DNA of 33,765 bases from Betaproteobacteria bacterium. GTDB lineage: Bacteria; Pseudomonadota; Gammaproteobacteria; Burkholderiales; Casimicrobiaceae. The stretch covers positions 1 through 33,765 of the forward strand of contig JAAFJI010000009.1 in the NCBI GenBank assembly GCA_013298045.1, given 5' to 3'. The first letter of the stretch is position 1. Every line of letters starts with the position of its first letter. Below, one piece after another: positions 27,542 to 33,765 of the stretch. Both the position numbers and the translations under genes were made by a program. The notes under the pieces were generated by a model. The model was not told the origin of the DNA. It did not search any database and saw nothing but the letters and a program-made list of their open reading frames with translations.

Positions 27542-27811
27542 CTACTCGCCTTCGCCAAATTTGTCGTTGATAAGCCCGACCAGCCCGTCCATCGCGGCGG
27601 CCTCGTCCTCGCCTTCGGTTTCGAGCGAAATTTTCGCGCCCTTCCCGGCGGCCAGCATCATCACACCCATGATGCTTTTTGCGTTCACCCGGCGACCGTT
27701 GCGCTCGATGTTGACCTCACATTTGAAGCTGGTTGCGAGCTGGGTGAGTTTGGCTGAAGCGCGAGCATGCAGCCCGAGCTTGTTGATGATTTCGATCTCT
27801 CGCTTTTGCAT
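27542..27811 (-). CDS. ptsH: Phosphocarrier protein HPr
   Basis: MQKREIEIINKLGLHARASAKLTQLATSFKCEVNIERNGRRVNAKSIMGVMMLAAGKGAKISLETEGEDE. Confidence 0.95.
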   Translation of the reverse strand: MQKREIEIINKLGLHARASAKLTQLATSFKCEVNIERNGRRVNAKSIMGVMMLAAGKGAKISLETEGEDEAAAMDGLVGLINDKFGEGE

Positions 27812-27833
27812 TGTTTTGGTCGATCCCGAACCG

Positions 27834-28289
27834 TCAGTGACGGTTCATCACCGGCGTGCCCTCATTGGCCGAGGATTTCGCCACGCAAGGCCCCACGATC
27901 GGGTCGGCTTCGATGTGAAAAACACCCTCGCAACCACCAGAGACCACGCGTTTCAGAAGCGTTTCCATCCCTTTGTTGCGGTAGGTCATTGCGCGGACGA
28001 GCATCGGCACATTGCCGCCCGCGACCGCTTCAACCTGTCCGGGGGAGATGAGTTTGGCGGCAAGATTGGCAGGCGAGGCACCGAAAATATCGGTGATCAG
28101 GAGCACGCCATCACCGTCGTCAAGCGATTCAATCATGCGCTTTGCAACCGGCACCAAATCGCGCGGGGAATCGTTGGCCGCCACCGACAGCGAGGCAATC
28201 GCCTCTGGACGTCGCCCAAGCACGTGCGTCATGCACCCGATAAGTGCATCGCCTAAATTGCCATGCGCAATGATCAATACACCGATCAC
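27834..28289 (-). CDS. PTS mannose-family EIIA component
   Basis: MIGVLIIAHGNLGDALIGCMTHVLG...GDGVLLITDIFGASPANLAAKLISPGQVEAVAGGNVPMLVRAMTYR. Confidence 0.92.
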   Translation of the reverse strand: MIGVLIIAHGNLGDALIGCMTHVLGRRPEAIASLSVAANDSPRDLVPVAKRMIESLDDGDGVLLITDIFGASPANLAAKLISPGQVEAVAGGNVPMLVRAMTYRNKGMETLLKRVVSGGCEGVFHIEADPIVGPCVAKSSANEGTPVMNRH

Positions 28290-28475
28290 ATCAACAACCT
28301 TTCCCTCGCTGAGCCGTCGTTTCGGTCTTCATTCTTGCTCTGAGCCCAATTCGTTTGACCGGCTTCGCGCCCCTGCGCACGCTTTAAACTCGAAAAAACG
28401 TCTGCAATCACGCTCGGCATTCGCCAAAACCAATGCATAGTAGCAAAAGAATTGTTGCGCCGCGACAGGGATTGT

Positions 28476-29441
28476 TCAACCGTTCTGGAGTGTTTGTTCA
28501 AGTTGTTGCATGAATAAGCCAGCGACGTCGAAGCCGGTTTGCTTCTCGATTTCCACAAAACCGGTCGGGCTGGTCACGTTGATCTCGGTGACTTTGTCGC
28601 CAATCACGTCCAATCCGACCAGAAACAACCCCTCTTTCGAAAGTCGCGCGGCCATCGTTTCGGCAATCCGCCGATCGCTCTCGGAGAGCGCTCGCGCCAC
28701 CGGTTTGCCACCTGCAGCCATGTTGCCGCGCGTCTCCCCGATCATCGGGATGCGAGCGAGCGCATGCGGCACGACCTGACCGTTGATCAACAAAATGCGC
28801 TTGTCACCATCGACGATTTCCGGCAAATAGCGCTGCGCCATGATGGACTGGGTGCCAAGTTGGGTGAGCGTTTCGATGATGACGTTTAAGTTCGCATCGC
28901 CCGCGCGCACCCGAAAAATGCCACTGCCGCCCATCCCGTCGAGTGGCTTGAAAATCGCATCGTTATGCTCCGCCACGAACTCGCGCAACAGCGACGCGCT
29001 GCGCGTCACAACGGTCGGCGCGATCATGTCTGGATGCTTCAAAATCGCCATCTTCTCGTTGTTGTCGCGAATCGCGCCGGGTCGATTGAACACCCGCGCG
29101 CCCTGATCGCAAGCCCGCTCGAAGAGATACGTGTGATAGACGTATTCCATGTTGAACGGCGGATCTTTGCGCTCAATCACAGCCGCGAAGTCGGCGAGCG
29201 GGCGCAGCATGGGTTCATCCGCCTCGTACCAGTTCGGCGAATGATCGCGCGCGTCATCGGTGAGCGCGAGGCTGAGCCTCTTCGCGACCGCCTGGACGCT
29301 GCCTGCGCGCGAGAACACGTCGCCGGGCTCAATTGCGTAGACACCGTGACCGCGTGCCGCAGCCGCGCGCATCATGGCGACGGTCGAATCCTTGTAGGCC
29401 TTGAGTTTGTCGAGCGGATCGACGTGAAATGCGATATCCAT
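28476..29441 (-). CDS. gshB: Glutathione synthase
   Basis: MDIAFHVDPLDKLKAYKDSTVAMMRAAAARGHGVYAIEPGD...DPPFNMEYVYHTYLFERA...KPLDGMGGSGIFRV...ITEINVTSPTGF-like terminus (TEINVTSPTGFVEIEKQTG). Confidence 0.96.
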   Translation of the reverse strand: MDIAFHVDPLDKLKAYKDSTVAMMRAAAARGHGVYAIEPGDVFSRAGSVQAVAKRLSLALTDDARDHSPNWYEADEPMLRPLADFAAVIERKDPPFNMEYVYHTYLFERACDQGARVFNRPGAIRDNNEKMAILKHPDMIAPTVVTRSASLLREFVAEHNDAIFKPLDGMGGSGIFRVRAGDANLNVIIETLTQLGTQSIMAQRYLPEIVDGDKRILLINGQVVPHALARIPMIGETRGNMAAGGKPVARALSESDRRIAETMAARLSKEGLFLVGLDVIGDKVTEINVTSPTGFVEIEKQTGFDVAGLFMQQLEQTLQNG

Positions 29442-29490
29442 ACACGGAGAATATCGCGCGGGCTATCGACGAATAACTTCGTCTTTAATT

Positions 29491-29574
29491 GCCCCGCTAA
29501 ATAACAATCTGACTCAATTAAAAATAAACTTCAACAATTTATAAAATTCGCCAGAATTCATTATTTTATAGGGC
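29491..29574. repeat. 84-bp-class dyad element, copy E7 (84 bp)
   Basis: GCCCCGCTAAATAA ... TTATTTTATAGGGC; inner arms 10/14 after reverse complement; outer AACTTC / GAAGTT in register. Confidence 0.7.
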
Positions 29575-29590
29575 TTTGAAACCTGAAGTT

Positions 29591-30286
29591 TTAAGACTTT
29601 TTCTTCGGTTGAGCTGACGGCGCGTTCGAGGCACCGGTCGCCGGTTTATTCGCCGCAGCTTCCGCCGCGATCAGATCGGCCAGGCGTATGCGCTCTTGCT
29701 CGTAGGTATTCGCCGTTTGCGCACGTTCGCGAATTCGCTTGGTCTGAGCGGCGGTGCCATCTTCGATTTGCGCCTCGATATCTTCGAGCTCGCGCGCCAA
29801 CTTAGGCGGCACTTTCTTGCCGGCGGAGGTCACGTCCTTTTTCGCCGCCGTTCGCTGCGTATCGAGCGTGGAGAGGCGGTTTTTCAGCGCCAAAAGATCG
29901 GCATCGATGAGCCCGATCGCGCGGTCGCGAACCCGGTCGAAATCTGCGAGCGTTGCGTAGGTCAGCAGCAGCGCTTTGTCTTTTCGCTCCCGCTCCTCCT
30001 TGGCGATACGCGCCTTGTCGTCCTCCGCTGCCTTCACAGCTGCGGCGCGGCGCTCCTCCGGCGTGAGCGCGCGATCCATCTGCCCCTTCACGATCCCGTC
30101 GCTGCGAATCTCGCGGCGCGCGCGATCCACCGCGCTCGGCGGAATGGTGTCGCTATAGTGCACTTTGCCGTTTTCGTCGGTCCAGCGATAGAGCTGCGCC
30201 TCGGTCGCCGCGCTCAGCAGAACCGCTGCAACCGACAGGGAGGCGAACGCGCACAGTCGCACAGTGGAGCGCTTATGCAATCCCAT
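29591..30286 (-). CDS. DUF4124-type secreted/periplasmic protein
   Basis: Signal peptide then AQLYRWTDENGKVHYSDTIPP (DUF4124-like), charged coiled-coil C-terminus; overlaps the pyrE 3' end. Confidence 0.8.
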   Translation of the reverse strand: MGLHKRSTVRLCAFASLSVAAVLLSAATEAQLYRWTDENGKVHYSDTIPPSAVDRARREIRSDGIVKGQMDRALTPEERRAAAVKAAEDDKARIAKEERERKDKALLLTYATLADFDRVRDRAIGLIDADLLALKNRLSTLDTQRTAAKKDVTSAGKKVPPKLARELEDIEAQIEDGTAAQTKRIRERAQTANTYEQERIRLADLIAAEAAANKPATGASNAPSAQPKKKS

Positions 30287-30923
30287 ATTGACCTCGGTAG
30301 GCGTCGATTTTCGGCTGAAACGAGGCGAGCTTTGGATCGGCCGAAACCATTTTCATCACATCGACCAGGGTTGCGATGGCGATGACCGGGATGCCGACCT
30401 CTTGCTCGACTTCTTGAACCGCCGATTTGGTGCCGTTGCCTCGCTCCATACGGTCAACCATGATCAGCAACCCGGAAGGCTCCGCACCTGCCGCGCGGAT
30501 CATGGTGACCGACTCGCGCGCGCTTGTTCCCGCCGTGATGACGTCATCGACAATCACGACACGCCCTTTGAGCGGTGCGCCCACAATTAAGCCGCCTTCA
30601 CCATGGTCTTTCGCCTCTTTCCGGTTGAACGCGTAGGGGATGTTGTGACCTTTTTGGGCAAGACCAACCGCAAGCGCCGACACCAGGGGAATGCCTTTAT
30701 ACGCCGGTCCAAACACCATGTCGAACGGCACCTTAGACGACAGCAGTGCATCGGCGAAATAGCCGCCCAACGCGCCCAACGCCGCGCCAGTGTTGAATTG
30801 CCCGCTATTAAAGAAATACGGAGACAACCGCCCCGACTTCGTCTTGAACTCGCCAAAGCGCAGCGCATCGCAGGCGAGCGCGAAGCTAAGAAAGTGCTGG
30901 CGGAAATCGGTTTCGGAGTTCAT
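30273..30923 (-). CDS. pyrE: Orotate phosphoribosyltransferase
   Basis: MNSETDFRQHFLSFALACDALRFGEFKTKSGRLSPYFFNSGQFNTG...VFGPAYKGIPLV...VVIVDDVITAGTSARES; start 30923 preferred over 31160. Confidence 0.96.
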   Translation of the reverse strand: MNSETDFRQHFLSFALACDALRFGEFKTKSGRLSPYFFNSGQFNTGAALGALGGYFADALLSSKVPFDMVFGPAYKGIPLVSALAVGLAQKGHNIPYAFNRKEAKDHGEGGLIVGAPLKGRVVIVDDVITAGTSARESVTMIRAAGAEPSGLLIMVDRMERGNGTKSAVQEVEQEVGIPVIAIATLVDVMKMVSADPKLASFQPKIDAYRGQYGIA

Positions 30924-30996
30924 TCGTGGCAAAGACGCAAAAAATGCGCCCGTCGTGGAAAATGGTGGTTTTACTTGTCCGCAAAGGATGTTGCAA

Positions 30997-31770
30997 ATGC
31001 GTATTGTGACGCTTAACGCGAACGGCATCCGTTCCGCGCACAGCAAGGGGCTCGCCGATTGGATGCGCAAACTGCGCGGCTGGGACGTGTTCTGCGTGCA
31101 AGAGCTCAAAGCCAACGTCGAGGATGTGCCGGAAGAGCTGCACAAAGTGAAAAAAGCCACGGGGCATTTCTACTCGGCGGAAAAGAAAGGCTACGCGGGC
31201 ACAGGCCTGTGGACACCGCATAAAGCGAAGATTTCAAAAGGGTTCGGTGTCGAAGAATTCGATCGCGAAGGTCGCTACCTCGAAGCCGATTTGGGCAAAC
31301 TCGTCGTCGTTTCGCTCTATTTGCCATCCGGTGCGGCCGGCCCCGAACGACAAGCCAGTAAAGACCGTTTCCTCGAAGCCTTTCCGAAACATCTCAAAGC
31401 ACTACGCAAAAGCGGCAAAGAAGCCGTGATCTGCGGCGACTTCAACATCGCGCATAAAGAAATCGATTTGAAGAATTGGCGAAGCAACCAGAAAAACTCC
31501 GGTTTCCTCCCGCACGAGCGCGCATGGCTCACCAACGTCTTCGATGAAATCGGCTTCGTCGATGTGCATCGGCAACTCGATCAACGCGCCGAGCAATACA
31601 CCTGGTGGAGTAATCGCGGGAACGCGTATGCAAACAACGTCGGTTGGCGTTTGGACTATCAAATCGCAACGCCGGGGATTGCTTCAACCGCAAAGAAGGT
31701 ATCGATTTATCTCGAAGAGAAGTTTTCGGATCATGCGCCGCTTGTCATCGACTATGAGTTTGCGATCTAA
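30997..31770 (+). CDS. xth: Exodeoxyribonuclease III
   Basis: MRIVTLNANGIRSAHSKGLADWMRKLRGWDVFCVQELKA...GDFNIAHKEIDLKNW...YTWWSNRGNAYANNVGWRLDYQIATPG...FSDHAPLVIDYEF. Confidence 0.95.
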   Translation: MRIVTLNANGIRSAHSKGLADWMRKLRGWDVFCVQELKANVEDVPEELHKVKKATGHFYSAEKKGYAGTGLWTPHKAKISKGFGVEEFDREGRYLEADLGKLVVVSLYLPSGAAGPERQASKDRFLEAFPKHLKALRKSGKEAVICGDFNIAHKEIDLKNWRSNQKNSGFLPHERAWLTNVFDEIGFVDVHRQLDQRAEQYTWWSNRGNAYANNVGWRLDYQIATPGIASTAKKVSIYLEEKFSDHAPLVIDYEFAI

Positions 31771-31849
31771 CCTATTGAGAGCCGCGCTTCGTCGATCCGC
31801 CCCAAGCCGATAAAATCCGTCTGGATAACAGGAATGGAGAAGATGAACC

Positions 31850-32050
31850 GTGAACACCGTAAAACTGATCGAGGACGCGGTGGAAGCTCTGCCACCGGCA
31901 GAGCTCGCCGAGTTTCGACGTTGGTTCGCTAACTTCGATCATGCGGGTTGGGATAAGCAGATCGATGCCGATCTCGCAGCTGGCAAACTGAGCGCGCTCG
32001 CCGCTGAGGCGCTGGAAGATTACAAGCTCGGTAATCAACGCGCGCTTTGA
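31850..32050 (+). CDS. Putative antitoxin of a RelE/ParE-like TA pair
   Basis: 66-aa protein from GTG: MNTVKLIEDAVEALPPAELAEFRRWFANFDHAGWDKQIDADLAAGKLSALAAEALEDYKLGNQRAL; 4-nt overlap with next gene. Confidence 0.7.
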   Translation: MNTVKLIEDAVEALPPAELAEFRRWFANFDHAGWDKQIDADLAAGKLSALAAEALEDYKLGNQRAL

Positions 32051-32310
32051 AACACACTGCGTCGAAGCGCTTTTGGCAGTGTTTCGATGCGCTGCCCGTC
32101 GACGTACGATCACTCGCGCAGCGAAACTTCGCGCTACTCAAAATAAACCCTGCACACCCGTCGCTGCACTTCAAAACACTGGGCAACGGCAAAATCCATA
32201 GCGTTCGGGTCGGCATCTCGTACCGCGCGCTCGGTGCGCCCACACTGGATGGCGGCGTTCACTGGTTTTGGATCGGCACCCACGCCCAGTACGACAAGCT
32301 CATAGACTGA
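32047..32310 (+). CDS. Putative RelE/ParE-superfamily toxin
   Basis: KRFWQCFDALPVDVRSLAQRNFALLKINPAHPSLHFKTLGNGKIHSVRVGISYRALGAPTLDGGVHWFWIGTHAQYDKLI; RelE-like size and the pattern HFKxL...SVRVGxxYRALG...WFWIGTHAxYD. Confidence 0.75.
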   Translation: MKHTASKRFWQCFDALPVDVRSLAQRNFALLKINPAHPSLHFKTLGNGKIHSVRVGISYRALGAPTLDGGVHWFWIGTHAQYDKLID

Positions 32311-32363
32311 CGCAACGGTCACCCGCAAACGCTCCGTGGTTTCGTGATTGCTTATCTTCCAAC

Positions 32364-32472
32364 GTAGCCCGGACGCTCGCGTCAGGGTTCCGGTTCTCCC
32401 GACGAAGTCAAAATACCAACTGGTCGCTTCGCGATACCTTTACAAAAACCCGGATGCGAGCATCCAGGCTAC
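32364..32472. repeat. REPIN-like element (imperfect inverted repeat)
   Basis: GTAGCCCGGACGCTCGCGTC (32364-32383) versus CCCGGATGCGAGCATCCAGGCTAC (32449-32472), reverse complement GTAGCCTGGATGCTCGCATCCGGG. Confidence 0.8.
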
Positions 32473-32475
32473 ACA

Positions 32476-33765
32476 ATGCTCAGATTTACTGATTTAACCC
32501 TCGCCCGCAGCTCCACCGTTCTCCTCGACCGCGCCAACATCACGATCAATCCCGGTCGGAAGGTCGGCATTGTCGGCGCAAATGGCGCGGGAAAATCGAC
32601 GCTCTTCGCGGCGCTGCGTGGCTTGCTGTATCCGGAGAAGGGCGATATTTCCATGCCCAACGGCTGGGTGATCGCGCATGTGGCGCAGGAAACGCCGCCG
32701 AGCGACAAAACTGCGCTCGAATACGCGCTAGATGGCGATGTGGAATTGCGCGATGTCGAGGCGCAGCTCGCCGCTGAAAACGAAAACCCGAATGCGGATG
32801 CGTCGAAGCATGGCGAAATCCTCGCGCATTTGTATTCGCACTTGGAAACGATTGGTGGATACGCTGCACCCGCGCGCGCCGCCGAGTTACTCGCCGGTTT
32901 GGGCTTTGAGTACGAAATGCAAAACCGAGCGGTTGGAGAATTTTCCGGCGGCTGGCGAATGCGACTCAATCTCGCGCAGGCGCTCATGTGTCGCAGCGAT
33001 TTGCTTCTGCTCGACGAGCCGACCAACCACTTGGATTTGGACGCCGTTCTCTGGATCGAGGATTGGCTGTCGCGCTACGCGGGCACGCTGCTCGTGATCA
33101 CGCATGACCGCGATTTCATCGATCGCGTTTCCAATCAAATTCTGTTTTTCGACACCAGCGCGCCGAACGCGCCCGCGAAGTTAAAGCTCTACACCGGCAA
33201 TTACGAGAGCTTCGAAGCGCAGCGCACCGTCGAGCTCGAAGTCCAGCAAGGCGCGTACGAAAAACAGCAGCGCACGATCAAACATCTCGAATCGTTCATC
33301 ACGCGATTCAAAGCAAAAGCGACGAAGGCGGCGCAAGCGCAAAGCCGCATGAAAGCGCTCGAAAAGCTGGAGCGAATTTCTGCTGCGCATGTCGATTCGC
33401 CGTTCTCGTTTTCGTTCCGAAAACCGGAAGGCGAGCCGCGTCAGTTGCTTAAGTTCGACCACGTTTCGCTCGGCTACGACGATAAAAACATCCTCGAAAA
33501 AGTAAAGTTTTCGCTGTTACCAAATTCGCGTATTGGTTTGCTCGGGAAAAACGGCGCAGGCAAATCGACGCTCGTGAAGGCGATCGCTGGCGAACTTAAA
33601 GAGCGCACTGGCGAGAGGATCGAAGGTCAGCACCTAAAGATCGCGTACTTCGCGCAGCATCAGCTGGAACAGCTGCGAAACGAAGAGTCCGCAATGTGGC
33701 ATCTCGATCAACTCGACAAGTCCCTTGTGGAAACGCGTGGCTACAGCCGGGCACGCGAGCAAGAC
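32476..33765 (+). CDS. ABC-F family ATPase (YheS/Uup-like), truncated at window end
   Basis: MLRFTDLTLARSSTVLLDRANITINPGRKVGIVGANGAGKSTLFAALRG...EFSGGWRMRLNLAQALMCRSDLLLLDEPTNHLDLDAVLWIEDWL...ITHDRDFIDRV...; second Walker A GLLGKNGAGKSTLVKAI. Absent from the ORF track because it is open at the edge. Confidence 0.93.
   Translation, partial: MLRFTDLTLARSSTVLLDRANITINPGRKVGIVGANGAGKSTLFAALRGLLYPEKGDISMPNGWVIAHVAQETPPSDKTALEYALDGDVELRDVEAQLAAENENPNADASKHGEILAHLYSHLETIGGYAAPARAAELLAGLGFEYEMQNRAVGEFSGGWRMRLNLAQALMCRSDLLLLDEPTNHLDLDAVLWIEDWLSRYAGTLLVITHDRDFIDRVSNQILFFDTSAPNAPAKLKLYTGNYESFEAQRTVELEVQQGAYEKQQRTIKHLESFITRFKAKATKAAQAQSRMKALEKLERISAAHVDSPFSFSFRKPEGEPRQLLKFDHVSLGYDDKNILEKVKFSLLPNSRIGLLGKNGAGKSTLVKAIAGELKERTGERIEGQHLKIAYFAQHQLEQLRNEESAMWHLDQLDKSLVETRGYSRAREQD

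Noticed and set aside
28345-28418. Possible eighth 84-bp-class element (GCCCAATTCG ... CGGC) between EIIA and gshB
   Set aside because: Spacing about 74 bp and arms do not form an inverted repeat.
1-33765. CRISPR array or tRNA/rRNA genes
   Set aside because: No regularly spaced direct repeats and no recognisable tRNA cloverleaf or rRNA sequence seen on reading.

Overview
GC-rich, probably betaproteobacterial chromosomal window (lineage is inferred from gene content and order). From left to right: (i) a sulfolactate-degradation cluster: truncated Ldh2/ComC-type dehydrogenase, SlcC-type D-2-hydroxyacid dehydrogenase, SuyA, SuyB, an SDR and a GntR/UTRA regulator. (ii) A sulfation-flavoured block: an Asp/Asn beta-hydroxylase + sulfotransferase + TIGR03032-like protein split by one apparent 1-nt frameshift, an IPTL-CTERM beta-helix surface protein, and a minus-strand cysD-cysNC-2OG-Fe(II) oxygenase operon that makes PAPS. 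(iii) rpsF-rpsR-rplI. (iv) An Ig-like IPTL-CTERM protein and an S74-type protein. (v) DedA, SecF, SecD, YajC. (vi) A little-characterised module of a membrane-anchored solute-binding-like protein, an SBP+VWA lipoprotein, an XpaC-like protein and TelA. (vii) HPr, EIIA-Man, GshB, a DUF4124 protein, PyrE, ExoIII, a RelE-like toxin-antitoxin pair and a truncated ABC-F ATPase. The most unusual structural signal is a family of seven dispersed intergenic elements. Six are exactly 84 bp and one is 83 bp. They are bounded by inverted GCC(C/G)nATaAAATA ... TATTTtATn(G/C)GGC ends, often extended outward by element-specific inverted arms, and all lie downstream of genes. REPIN-like elements and one MITE-like element are also present. 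All identifications are from reading the sequence; no database search or computation was run.
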